This document shows positions 7,889-16,050 of a stretch of 64,000 bases of DNA, piece by piece. Numbering within the stretch: the stretch's first letter is position 1; every line of letters starts with the position of its first letter. The translations under genes and the position numbers were made by a program. Source of the DNA: Blastomonas sp. AAP53 (GTDB taxonomy: Bacteria; Pseudomonadota; Alphaproteobacteria; Sphingomonadales; Sphingomonadaceae). The notes beneath the pieces were generated by a model, which worked only from the letters and a program-made list of their open reading frames with translations, searched no databases and was not told where the DNA came from. Location: the NCBI RefSeq assembly GCF_000331245.1, contig NZ_ANFZ01000002.1, forward strand, positions 10,001 to 74,000. Direction: 5' to 3'.

Positions 7889-8276
7889 CCCGCGTTTGTG
7901 GGCAGCAGCGCTCGGCGCCTCTGCGGGGTTCGCCGCTGTGCCTGCCATCGCGGTGGAAGAGGCCATGACCGCACCAGCAGCCCAAGCGGCAGACCAGCCG
8001 GTCACGCTTGTCGTCCGACAGGATGGCAGATTGATCGATGCCCGCGTCATCGCAGCAACCCAGTGCGACTGCGGCGGCAGCTTCCGGATAGAATCGCAGA
8101 CGGGCAGCTCCAACCGCTCGGTCAACACCAGCAGCTTTGGCCCCTTGCAAGAGGTGGGCAGGGTGCTCAGCCATGTCCGTTTTGGTGGTTCGGACGAATG
8201 GCGTGTCCGCCTCACCGTTTCGATCGACGGGCGCGAGGATTACGTAATCGTGCGATCATCGGATGCGGAGCTATGA
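7869..8276 (+). CDS. csgH: CsgH-like curli assembly chaperone
   Basis: This 135-aa periplasmic protein has a signal peptide over about residues 1-28 (ending AIA) and then a small Ig-like beta domain. The pattern matches alphaproteobacterial CsgH, the counterpart of CsgC, which blocks premature curlin fibrillation in the periplasm: a strand with TLVVRQDGRLIDARV, a GSSNRSVNTSSF segment corresponding to the family's Ser/Asn-rich G-x-S-x-x-R motif, then LSHVRF and a final WRVRLTVSIDG strand. Unusually it has a CDC motif (about residues 60-62). It overlaps the upstream gene by 20 bases and the regulator downstream by 14. The symbol is by family resemblance. Confidence 0.7.
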   Translation: MRRRPNDPRLWAAALGASAGFAAVPAIAVEEAMTAPAAQAADQPVTLVVRQDGRLIDARVIAATQCDCGGSFRIESQTGSSNRSVNTSSFGPLQEVGRVLSHVRFGGSDEWRVRLTVSIDGREDYVIVRSSDAEL

Positions 8277-9363
8277 CCGCTTCATGATCATTCTGTCCAA
8301 TCGGTACGATAGCCTCGACAGCCATATCGCTGATGCAGCGCAAGGCATCATCAGCTGGTCGGAGGCGCTCGAGGAAATAGCGCCATTGGCCGGGGCCGAT
8401 GGCATATCGATGGATCTGATGTTTGGCGACAACCGGATGGTGCGGTCGCTGGGGTCGGTCGGGTTCGACCAGGCGATGGTCGATGCCTATTCGGATTACT
8501 ATCACCGCGTCGATCCGCGAATTTCGATTATCCAGAAATTTGCCGACCACGGCGTGATCTTCACCGAAGAACTGCGCCGTCCCGATGGACCAGAGGGATG
8601 CACCGAATTCTGGGAGTGGCTCGACCAGTCCGATGCCCCCGGCGATGCATCCGCACTGGTCATGCCGCTCGTCGGCGATGCACGGTTGGTGCTGGCGGTT
8701 CACCGCGTGACGGGCCGGAACGACACTCCCGATATCACCGCGTTCTTCCAGCGGTTCTACGACAAGTTGAACGCCATCAACACCATGCTGCGGCGCGGGG
8801 TCTTGCCGGAAACCTGCATCGCCCCCCAGGCCTATCCGCTCAGCAATATCGACTGCTTCACCTTTGGCGTGGACGATGCGCTGCAAGTGCGTTCATCCGA
8901 TCTGGTAACCCGGTATCGCCTGCCGCTCATCGGCCTTGGCCGACTGGACGAGGAAGGCCAGCTTGCGGATGTTCAACCCGATCTTCAGGCAGCACTTGGC
9001 AGCGTGTTGCAAAGCGCGCTGCCATCGCGCGAGACGGAACTGACATTCAAGGGGGCGCTCACCGATGCCATGGTGCGCGTTTCGCCTGCAGTCGACACCG
9101 AACAGGGCCGCCGGGCCGATGTCATGGTCACCTTTGTCAAGCACACGGCCGAGATCGAGAAGGTCTTCATGCGCGCGTTTGGCCTCACCCGGCGACAGGC
9201 CGAGCTGCTCGAACTGCTGCGCAAGGTCGAAAAGCTGGACGAGGCCGCGCAGATGATGGCGATCAGCCGCAATACGGCAAGGGTGTTTCTGGCGCAGATG
9301 TTCGAACGCACCGGCGTGCACAGCAAGACAGAGCTGTTGCAACTGGCCAATCGCTTCGCCTGA
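8263..9363 (+). CDS. LuxR-type transcriptional regulator of the curli-like locus
   Basis: This 366-aa regulator has about 300 residues of unassigned N-terminal sensory region and a C-terminal LuxR helix-turn-helix (about residues 303-364). The signature is LTRRQAELLELL, then ISRNTARVFLAQMFERTGVHSKTEL. The N-terminal part does not obviously match the acyl-homoserine-lactone domain, so the signal is unknown. Two starts are possible: 8263, which overlaps the csgH-like gene, and an ATG at 8284. Neither has a clear ribosome site, which suggests translational coupling. Being last in the cluster, it probably controls it. In enterobacteria curli are governed by the LuxR-family CsgD, but similarity beyond the HTH is not claimed. 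Confidence 0.8.
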   Translation: MRSYDRFMIILSNRYDSLDSHIADAAQGIISWSEALEEIAPLAGADGISMDLMFGDNRMVRSLGSVGFDQAMVDAYSDYYHRVDPRISIIQKFADHGVIFTEELRRPDGPEGCTEFWEWLDQSDAPGDASALVMPLVGDARLVLAVHRVTGRNDTPDITAFFQRFYDKLNAINTMLRRGVLPETCIAPQAYPLSNIDCFTFGVDDALQVRSSDLVTRYRLPLIGLGRLDEEGQLADVQPDLQAALGSVLQSALPSRETELTFKGALTDAMVRVSPAVDTEQGRRADVMVTFVKHTAEIEKVFMRAFGLTRRQAELLELLRKVEKLDEAAQMMAISRNTARVFLAQMFERTGVHSKTELLQLANRFA

Positions 9364-9382
9364 CAGCGCGCGCTGGGTTGGT

Positions 9383-9781
9383 TCAGTCGGGCGCGGCCAG
9401 GGCGATCACATCGATCTCCACCATCAGCTCGGGCAGGGCCAGCGCGCGGACCTCGACGATGGTGTCGGCAGGCCAGGGCGGCGAGAAATAGCGCCGCCGC
9501 GCCTCGACGATTGCGGGAAAATTGGCCATGTCGGTGAGGTAGATCGTCACCTTGATGATGCGGCTGCGGTCGCTGCCGCCTGCTGCCAGCACGCGGTCGA
9601 TATTGGCGAAGGTCTGTTCCAGCTGCGCCGCGAAATCACCTGCACCGACGATCGCGCCCTGCGCGTCGATGGCGGCCTGGCCCGACAGGAACAGCAGCCC
9701 GCCCGCCTTCCAGCCCGGCGAAATCGCATAGGCATCCAGCGGATCGGGCGAGAGGGTGATCACCGAGGCATCAGCGGGCAT
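9383..9781 (-). CDS. RidA-family enamine/imine deaminase-like protein
   Basis: This 132-aa protein of the RidA/YjgF/Rid family hydrolyses reactive enamines/imines or acts on related intermediates. The start at 9781 was chosen to match the usual length; the frame stays open upstream without family similarity. Visible family features are LLFLSGQAAID near residue 28, a QTFANIDRVLAAGGSDRSRI segment, KVTIYLTDM, and a C-terminal VEVRALALPELMVEIDVIA strand set. The conserved Arg that binds carboxylates in RidA proteins falls in VEVRAL, and the Glu of PELMVEID is present. It is divergent from the cytochrome b gene across an 80-base gap. Confidence 0.85.
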   Translation of the reverse strand: MPADASVITLSPDPLDAYAISPGWKAGGLLFLSGQAAIDAQGAIVGAGDFAAQLEQTFANIDRVLAAGGSDRSRIIKVTIYLTDMANFPAIVEARRRYFSPPWPADTIVEVRALALPELMVEIDVIALAAPD

Positions 9782-9861
9782 GACAGACAATCCTTCATCG
9801 CGTAAAAACAGAAAGGGGCAAAGGTGCGGGCAGACTGTAACCGAACGGGAACCGATTGCGA

Positions 9862-10725
9862 ATGACCGATATGATTGCCGCTCTGGACCCAGCCGGGACA
9901 GCCCCTTCTCCCGCGCCCGTCGCCGAACCGCAGCCCGCATCGCCGATGCGCGAGCCCGATCATCGCCATGGTCTGACCACGCGGCTGTGGCATTGGGTCA
10001 ATCTGGTGGCGCTGATCACGCTGTTCATGAGCGGCCTGATGATCTTCAATGCGCATCCCAGGCTGTATTGGGGCGAATATGGCAATCGTGATGAGCCTGC
10101 TTGGCTGGTCATCGGCCAGCAGGGCGCGCGGGGTTATCTGGAGATCGGTGGCGCCCGGCTCGATACCACCGGCGTGCTGGCCCGCTTTGCCGACGGCAAT
10201 GGCGTGATGCGCAGCCGCGCCTTTCCCGGCTGGGCCACGATCCCCACCGACTACAACCTGGCCGATGCGCGCCACTGGCATTTCTTCTTCGCCTGGATAT
10301 TCGCGTTCGGGCTGCTCGGGTTCATGGTGATCAGCCTGTTGAACGGGCACATCCGGCGCACGATCGCGATGCGTGCCGCCGAATGGCACCCGCGTACCCT
10401 GTGGAAGACGATCGTCGACCATGCCCGGTTCGATTTTCATACCGCAGCGGGCGAGGCCTATAATCCGCTGCAGAAGCTGAGCTATATCGCGGTGATCTTT
10501 GTTGCGCTGCCGCTGATGATCGTCACGGGCCTTGCGATGTCGCCGGGCACCGATGCGGCGCTGCATTGGCCCAGCATGGTTTTTGGCGGGCGGCAATCGG
10601 CGCGGTCGCTGCATTTCATCCTCGCATTCTCGCTGCTGGGCTTCATGGTGCTGCACGTGGCTCTCGTCCTCCTCCACAGGCCGCTGACGCTGCTGCGCGG
10701 CATGACGATCGGACACCGGCGATGA
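9862..10725 (+). CDS. Cytochrome b561/hydrogenase-type membrane cytochrome b
   Basis: This 287-aa inner-membrane di-heme cytochrome b probably passes electrons between the periplasmic oxidoreductase encoded next and the quinone pool. ATG at 9862 is preferred over TTG at 9856. After a Pro/Ala-rich N-terminal tail come a first TM segment with the RLWHWVN motif, then HWHFFFAWIFAFG, YIAVIFVALPLMIVTGLAMSPG and HFILAFSLLGFMVLHVALVLL. Their His residues are the likely heme ligands. The stop overlaps the next start (ATGA), indicating a two-gene operon and a membrane complex resembling cytochrome b plus sulfite-oxidase-fold modules. Confidence 0.9.
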   Translation: MTDMIAALDPAGTAPSPAPVAEPQPASPMREPDHRHGLTTRLWHWVNLVALITLFMSGLMIFNAHPRLYWGEYGNRDEPAWLVIGQQGARGYLEIGGARLDTTGVLARFADGNGVMRSRAFPGWATIPTDYNLADARHWHFFFAWIFAFGLLGFMVISLLNGHIRRTIAMRAAEWHPRTLWKTIVDHARFDFHTAAGEAYNPLQKLSYIAVIFVALPLMIVTGLAMSPGTDAALHWPSMVFGGRQSARSLHFILAFSLLGFMVLHVALVLLHRPLTLLRGMTIGHRR

Positions 10726-11498
10726 CGGCAAGGACTCCACCCACGATCCTCACCCGCCGCGCCCTGGTCGGCTCGCTCGCGGTGGCGTCGGGCGGGCTGC
10801 TCAGCGGCTGCGATGCACTCAACGCCAACCAGGGCTGGCGCGATACGCTGCGGCTGGCGGAGGACGGCAACATGGCGGTGCAACGCGCGCTGCTGGGCTC
10901 GGGCGCACTGGCGCGCGAATACAGTCCGCGCGATATCGGCCGTTCGGTCCCTGCCAACGGCACGCGCGCGCCTGCGGATGCAGACTATCTGCGCCAGGCC
11001 GCGAGCAGTTTTTCGGACTGGACGCTGGCCATCGATGGGCTGGTCGAGCGGCCCACCCGTTTTGCCCTCGGCCAGATCCGCAGCCTGCCGCGCCAGACGC
11101 AGATCACCCGGCACGATTGTGTCGAGGGGTGGAGCGCGATCGGCAAATGGACGGGCGTCAACCTGGGTTTGCTGCTCGACAGGGTGAAGGTTCGGGATAG
11201 CGCGCGCTATCTGGTGTTCCACTGCGCCGATAGCCTGCGGGCCGGGCCCTATTACGAAAGCATCGACATGGCCGATGCGCGTCATCCGCAGACGATGATC
11301 GCGTGGGCGCTCAATGATGAACTTCTGCCCATCGGCAATGGCGCGCCGCTGCGGCTGCGGGTCGAACGCCAGCTGGGCTACAAGCACGCCAAATATGTGC
11401 GGCGGATAGAGGCGGTCGCTGATTACCGGTTGAGCTATGGCGGCGGTGGTGGATACTGGGAAGATGCAGCCGGCTATGAATGGTATGCTGGCATCTGA
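10722..11498 (+). CDS. Molybdopterin-dependent oxidoreductase, sulfite-oxidase fold, exported
   Basis: This 258-aa Moco enzyme starts at 10722, overlapping the cytochrome b stop. The N-terminus has a twin Arg (TRRALVGS) followed by a hydrophobic stretch and a lipobox-like LLSGC (Cys30). It may therefore be a Tat-exported, lipid-anchored protein. The oxidoreductase domain (about residues 95-250) contains the RHDCVEGWSAIGKW block, whose Cys133 would ligate molybdenum, and a late GAPLRLRVERQLGYKHAKYVR block. The substrate is unknown; relatives include MsrP/YedY and sulfite oxidases. The partner is the upstream cytochrome b. Confidence 0.88.
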   Translation: MTARTPPTILTRRALVGSLAVASGGLLSGCDALNANQGWRDTLRLAEDGNMAVQRALLGSGALAREYSPRDIGRSVPANGTRAPADADYLRQAASSFSDWTLAIDGLVERPTRFALGQIRSLPRQTQITRHDCVEGWSAIGKWTGVNLGLLLDRVKVRDSARYLVFHCADSLRAGPYYESIDMADARHPQTMIAWALNDELLPIGNGAPLRLRVERQLGYKHAKYVRRIEAVADYRLSYGGGGGYWEDAAGYEWYAGI

Positions 11499-11526
11499 CC
11501 TGATCGACCCCACATAGGCGCATGTC

Positions 11527-12756
11527 ATGGCATTGATGGACCGTTTTCTGGGCCGGCTCATCCGGCAGGGCACGTTGCAACTGACCGATCATCGCGGGCA
11601 GACGCGCAGTTTCGGCGCGCCCTCGCCGGGCTTTCCCGATGTTGCGGTGCGGCTTGCCGATGCTGACGTAGCGCGCTTCATCGCGTTGCGCCCGCGGCTG
11701 GGGGCGGGCGAGGCCTATATGGATGGCCGCCTGGTCATCGAGCGCGGCGATATCATGCAGCTGATCGCGCTGGTGCGCGCCAATGCGCCCTGGGACAAGG
11801 GTGGCGATCTTCAGGTGCATGGGCCGTTGCGCAAACTGGTCAAGGCGATTGGCGGGCGGATCGACCAGATCAATCCTGCGGCCCGCTCGCAGCGCAACGT
11901 CGCGCATCATTACGATCTCGACGACCGGCTCTACGACCTCTTCCTCGATGCCGACAAGCAGTACAGCTGCGCCTACTTCACCGAGCCCGCCAACAGCCTG
12001 GAACAGGCGCAGGACGACAAGAAAGCGCATATCGCCGCCAAGCTGGCGCTCAAACCCGGCCTCAAGGTGCTCGATATCGGCTGCGGCTGGGGCGGCATGG
12101 CGCTGTATCTCAATCGTGTCGCCGATGTCGACGTGCTGGGCATCACGTTGTCGCACGAACAGCTCAAGGTCGCCCGCCGCCGCGCGGAAGAGGCGGGCGT
12201 TGCTGACCGGGTGCGCTTCGAGCTGATCGATTATCGCGCGCTCACCGGTACCTTCGACCGGATCGTCTCGGTCGGCATGTTCGAACATGTCGGGGTGCCG
12301 CAATATCCCACCTTCTTCCGCCAGTGCCGCAAGCTGCTGGCGCACGATGGCGTGATGCTGCTCCATACCATCGGTCGGATGGGCGGGCCGGGGGCGACCG
12401 ATGCCTTCACCAGCAAGTACATCTTCCCGGGCGGCTATATCCCCGCGCTCAGCGAGATCATCCGTGCCAGCGAACCGTCACGGCTGATCGCTACCGATGT
12501 CGAGACTCTGCGGCTGCATTATGCGCACACCTTGCGGCTGTGGTATCAGCGCACGGTCGCAAAACAGGCCGAGATCGAGGCGCTGTACGATGCGCGCTTC
12601 TATCGCATGTGGACCTTCTACCTGGCCGGCGCGACGGCTGCCTTCGAACATGGCGGCATGTGCAACTTCCAGGTGCAATACGCCCCCAGCCGCCATGCGC
12701 TGCCGATCACCCGCGACTATATGGCCGAGGCGGAAAGCCGCTACCGGTCAGGCTGA
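11527..12756 (+). CDS. Cyclopropane-fatty-acyl-phospholipid synthase family methyltransferase
   Basis: This 409-aa SAM-dependent enzyme transfers a methylene group to unsaturated phospholipid acyl chains. The N-terminal domain (1-115) carries YMDGRLVIERGD. The Rossmann domain has the SAM-binding motif VLDIGCGWGGMALYL at about 181-195, preceded by VAHHYDLDDRLYDLFLD and YSCAYF, both typical of Cfa enzymes. FEHVGVPQYPTFF and KYIFPGGYIP also match the family. The length fits. Its end overlaps the convergent MBL gene by 9 bases. Confidence 0.93.
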   Translation: MALMDRFLGRLIRQGTLQLTDHRGQTRSFGAPSPGFPDVAVRLADADVARFIALRPRLGAGEAYMDGRLVIERGDIMQLIALVRANAPWDKGGDLQVHGPLRKLVKAIGGRIDQINPAARSQRNVAHHYDLDDRLYDLFLDADKQYSCAYFTEPANSLEQAQDDKKAHIAAKLALKPGLKVLDIGCGWGGMALYLNRVADVDVLGITLSHEQLKVARRRAEEAGVADRVRFELIDYRALTGTFDRIVSVGMFEHVGVPQYPTFFRQCRKLLAHDGVMLLHTIGRMGGPGATDAFTSKYIFPGGYIPALSEIIRASEPSRLIATDVETLRLHYAHTLRLWYQRTVAKQAEIEALYDARFYRMWTFYLAGATAAFEHGGMCNFQVQYAPSRHALPITRDYMAEAESRYRSG

Positions 12757-13881
12757 ATACCAGCCCACGCCATCGCGCACCGTGCAGGTCGCGCGGCCGG
12801 CGCACTCCAGATAGCGCAGATGCGCCAGCGCCTCGCCGGTGGCGATGCCATAGACGCTGTCATCGACATGCCGTGCGAACAGGATGCCGAAGGTATCGAC
12901 CGCGCGCATCGGCTGCTGCTTGAGTGCGGCCTCGAGCACCTCGAGCCGCTCGATATGGCCGCTGGCCAGCGCATCGAGCCGGGCATGAACCCCGGTGAAC
13001 GGGAATCCGTGCGCGGGCAGGATCAGCTCGTCGCCGGTCAGGGCGGCGCGGAACTTGGCGATGCTGTCGAGCCATTCGCGCAGCGGATCCGCCGTGGGTT
13101 CGCCCGTCATCATCGAGACATTGGAGGTGATGCGCGGCAGGATCTGGTCGCCTGCAATCACGATCTGCCCGGCACGGTCAACCAGGCACGCGTGTTCGGG
13201 CGTGTGGCCACCGCCGGTCATCACCGTCCAGCTGCGCTCGCCGATCTCGACCTGTGCGCTATCGTCCATCCGAACATGGCTGACCGGCACCTCCGAGACC
13301 ATGCGGGCAAAATTGCCCCAGCCCTTGGCGCGCATCTGCTCCAGCCGCGCCTCGTCCCAACCGGCCAGGCGCATCTGATCGAGGGCCTCCTGCGGCGGTT
13401 CGGCGCGCACATCGGCGGTCAGCATCCGCGCCATCAACCACTCGGTGCGGTTCATCCACAGCCGCACGCCAAAGCGGCGGCACAGCCAGCCTGCCGCGCC
13501 GACATGATCGGGGTGGAAATGCGTGACCAGCACGCGGGTGATGCGGCGGCCCTGCAGCCCGTCTGCGAACAGTACCTTCCAGGCATCGGTCGAGGCGGGC
13601 ATGTACAGGCCGGTATCGACAATCGCGACGCCTTCGCCCTCGTCATCGCGGTCGTCGAGCAGCCAGATGTTGATATGGTCGAGCGATCCGGGAACCGGCA
13701 GCCGGGTCCAGCCCAGGCCGGGCTGAATGGCGAAATATTCGCCATAGCCCGGTGCATGGTCGCCCAGCGGATAGGTCAGCCCGCGAAATTCCTTCGCCTC
13801 GAGGCCGTGATCGGCCAGCGAGGCATCATACGCCGGCGGCCCGGCGCGGGTGGCCGGTTCGCCCGGGGCCGCCTCGTCCAT
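12748..13881 (-). CDS. MBL-fold metallo-hydrolase
   Basis: This 377-aa metallo-beta-lactamase-fold hydrolase has the zinc motif HFHPDH (121-126) after the TRVLVT strand. Further metal ligands are probably in the GGGHTPEHACL region (about 224) and ILPAHGFPF near residue 290. The C-terminal domain with HIERLEVLEAAL and a winged-helix-like end (TGEALAHLRYLE) resembles hydrolases annotated as glyoxalase II-like or lactamase-like; the substrate is unknown. Its start overlaps the trcR stop by one base (ATGA), so it is probably cotranscribed with the regulator. Confidence 0.88.
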   Translation of the reverse strand: MDEAAPGEPATRAGPPAYDASLADHGLEAKEFRGLTYPLGDHAPGYGEYFAIQPGLGWTRLPVPGSLDHINIWLLDDRDDEGEGVAIVDTGLYMPASTDAWKVLFADGLQGRRITRVLVTHFHPDHVGAAGWLCRRFGVRLWMNRTEWLMARMLTADVRAEPPQEALDQMRLAGWDEARLEQMRAKGWGNFARMVSEVPVSHVRMDDSAQVEIGERSWTVMTGGGHTPEHACLVDRAGQIVIAGDQILPRITSNVSMMTGEPTADPLREWLDSIAKFRAALTGDELILPAHGFPFTGVHARLDALASGHIERLEVLEAALKQQPMRAVDTFGILFARHVDDSVYGIATGEALAHLRYLECAGRATCTVRDGVGWYSA

Positions 13882-14588
13882 CAGGCCTGTTCGCCCGGTT
13901 CTTCCGTCTCGCTGGTGCCCAGCAATGCCGATTCGATCTCGGCCTCACGCGCGGCTTCCTCGGCGGCGCGGTTCGCAGCCTGGCGTTCGGCGCGCAGTTC
14001 CTCGATCAGTGCCTCGCGGTCACCGCCCAGACGGGTGTCGGTGGGGGTTTCCTCGATGATCCCGGCCTTCTTCGCCGCCTTGCCGACGATCGCGTCGAGC
14101 TCGCGCTGCGAGCACAGGCCCAAAGTCACCGGATCCTTGGGCTGGATGTTCGAGATGTTCCAGTGGCTGCGATCGCGGATCGCGGCGATGGTGTTGCGCG
14201 TCGTGCCGATCAGCTTGCCGACCTGCGCGTCCGAGATTTCCGGGTGGTTGCGCAGGATCCAGGCGATGCCGTCGGGCTTGTCCTGGCGCTTGGAAACCGG
14301 CGTGTAGCGCGGTCCCTTGGTGCGGCGGACCTGCGCCGGGCCGACCTGGATCTTCAGGCGATACTCGGGGTCAGCCTGGCCCTTCTCGATTTCCGACATG
14401 GTCAGTTCGCCCGCGCGCACCGGATCGCGGCCGGTATACTTGCTGCTCGCCAGATCATCCGCCATCGCCTGGACTTCAAGAATGTGCAGGCCGCAGAAAT
14501 CGGCAATCTGTTCAAAGCTGAGACCGGTGTTGTCGACCATCCAGGATGCGGTCGCGTGCGGCATCAGCGGCTGGGGGTTGGCAGACAT
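13881..14588 (-). CDS. trcR: TrcR-type cell-cycle transcriptional regulator (DUF1013)
   Basis: This 235-aa protein matches the alphaproteobacterial DUF1013 family, named TrcR in Caulobacter-type systems. The start at 14588 (MSANPQ) is preceded by AAAGGAAC; longer upstream starts lack the family pattern. Key features are LMPHATASWMVDNTGLSF at the N-terminus, IADFCGLHILEVQAMADD, YTGRDPVRAGEL, TPVSKRQDKPDGIAWILR, and a helix-turn-helix-like ISDAQVGKLIGTTRNTIAAIRDR. The C-terminal 45 residues are charged and coiled-coil-like. A terminator-like hairpin lies 16 bases before the start codon. Confidence 0.88.
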   Translation of the reverse strand: MSANPQPLMPHATASWMVDNTGLSFEQIADFCGLHILEVQAMADDLASSKYTGRDPVRAGELTMSEIEKGQADPEYRLKIQVGPAQVRRTKGPRYTPVSKRQDKPDGIAWILRNHPEISDAQVGKLIGTTRNTIAAIRDRSHWNISNIQPKDPVTLGLCSQRELDAIVGKAAKKAGIIEETPTDTRLGGDREALIEELRAERQAANRAAEEAAREAEIESALLGTSETEEPGEQA

Positions 14589-14603
14589 GGGCGTTCCTTT
14601 GCA

Positions 14604-14634
14604 AAAAAATATGGCCACCCCTCGCGGGGTGGCC
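14604..14634 (-). terminator. Hairpin plus T7 between the TPR gene and trcR
   Basis: On the minus strand a perfect 9-bp stem (arms 14634-14626 and 14621-14613, 4-base loop) is followed by ATATTTTTTT. That is a textbook intrinsic terminator. It would end the TPR transcript (stop at 14712) but lies only 16 bases before the trcR ATG. It must therefore sit in or over the trcR leader. Confidence 0.85.
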
Positions 14635-14711
14635 GAATAACGGGTTGCATATAAGACAAAGTGCCGCGCTGAGCAAGCTGTACGCGCATCGAACGCCTAT
14701 GACGGTTTTGG

Positions 14712-16034
14712 TCACGCCAGCGGGTTCATCGCACGCGCCAGTTTGCGCTGCGCTTCGGCTTTCTGCGTGAGGCCGCTGGCCTGATAGATATCGGCGGCGG
14801 TGCCGTGCAGATTGGGTGTACGCCAGCGCGAGGCCAGCACCTGCTCGATCATCGCGCGGGCCTCGCCGATACGGCCATTGCCCAGCAGCGCAGCGGCGAG
14901 CTTGATCTTGGCCTCGCCATAGGGCCGCGCCGTGTGGTTGGCCTCGGCCAGTCGCAGCGCGCACGGCCAGTCCTTGCGCGCCATGCAATGGTCGATCGCA
15001 TGGCCATAGGTCGCTTCAGGGAACAGCTTGAGGCGCTTTTCCCAGATCGCCGAGGATCGGGCGTACAGCTGCACGGCTTCCGCCTTGTCGCCGCGCGCCT
15101 CGGCGATGGCGGCGAGCGCGTCGATGAACTCGGGGTGCCCGGTGCGCTTGACGATGCTGCGGTACAGCTTTTCGGCCTCGGCGCTCTTGCCCTGCAGCGC
15201 CAGAACCTCGGCGATATGTTCCTCGATCAGCCAGCGGCCGGGAAACAGGCGTTCGGCCTCGCGGAAATGTGCCAGCGCATCATCCAGCCGTCCGCGGTCA
15301 AGATCGAGGATGCCGCGTTGCAGCGCCATATAGCTTCGGGTTTGCGGCGTGGGCGAGCGATAGGCCCGCTCGGCCTCAGCAAAATACGCGTCTGCGGCGT
15401 CGGTATCGCCGGTGCGCGCGGCAAAGATCGCACGGCGGAAGCTGGTCGACCCCGGCACCAGGGCATCGGCCTGATCATACAGTGACCAGGCCTTGGCATA
15501 GTCGCCGCGATAAAAGGCGATGTCGCCGCGCATCGCGGCAATCTCGGCGCGGTCGCCCGGATCGGGCGGGACGGCATAGGCATCGGTCGCCGCAAGCTGC
15601 GCCTCGGCTGCCACCAGGCGGTGCATGCTGAAATTGAACGCGGCGGCCATCATGTGCGGCCCGCTGCCCCGCACGGCAACGGCGAAGGCCGCGTCCAGCG
15701 CGGTGCCTGCTGCTGCATAATCCTCGTAACGGCCTGAAAGCTGCGCGCGCGCCATCCATTCGCTCGCGTGGATTTCGTGCATCAGCCATTGGTCCGCGCC
15801 GGCCTCGGCCGCTTTTCGGGCATTGGTGACGGCAACCTGGCTGCGCTTCATCGCTTCGGCATAGGTGCGTGGCGGGCCGTTGCCCGAATACGGCGTCTCG
15901 CCCCAATCCAGCGCTTGGGGCGTTTGATTGCGCTGGCTCCACTGGCCGGTCGCCCACAGCGCGCCCATCACCAGCAGCGCCATGATCCACCACTTCCATG
16001 GCGCGAGCCGTGATCGAACCGCGAGTGCGGTCAT
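14712..16034 (-). CDS. Membrane-anchored tetratricopeptide-repeat protein
   Basis: This is a 440-aa protein if started at 16034 (MTALAV); the frame allows 16073. One N-terminal TM helix (WWIMALLVMGALWAT) anchors a long TPR-like solenoid. Repeated Ala/Leu helix pairs are visible, for example AYFAEAERAYRSP, GRLDDALAHFREAERLFPG, GKSAEAEKLYRSIV, DKAEAVQLYARSS and GRIGEARAMIEQVL. It probably serves as a scaffold or binds partners at the membrane. It follows two DUF4331 genes in the same direction with a small gap, suggesting a three-gene operon. No enzymatic motif was seen. Confidence 0.85.
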   Translation of the reverse strand: MTALAVRSRLAPWKWWIMALLVMGALWATGQWSQRNQTPQALDWGETPYSGNGPPRTYAEAMKRSQVAVTNARKAAEAGADQWLMHEIHASEWMARAQLSGRYEDYAAAGTALDAAFAVAVRGSGPHMMAAAFNFSMHRLVAAEAQLAATDAYAVPPDPGDRAEIAAMRGDIAFYRGDYAKAWSLYDQADALVPGSTSFRRAIFAARTGDTDAADAYFAEAERAYRSPTPQTRSYMALQRGILDLDRGRLDDALAHFREAERLFPGRWLIEEHIAEVLALQGKSAEAEKLYRSIVKRTGHPEFIDALAAIAEARGDKAEAVQLYARSSAIWEKRLKLFPEATYGHAIDHCMARKDWPCALRLAEANHTARPYGEAKIKLAAALLGNGRIGEARAMIEQVLASRWRTPNLHGTAADIYQASGLTQKAEAQRKLARAMNPLA

Positions 16035-16050
16035 GCCGCGTCGCTGCGGC

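Noticed and set aside
12820-14307. 495-codon plus-strand frame across the MBL and trcR genes
   Set aside because: It is antisense to two genes with clear family motifs, and its translation has no recognisable domain.
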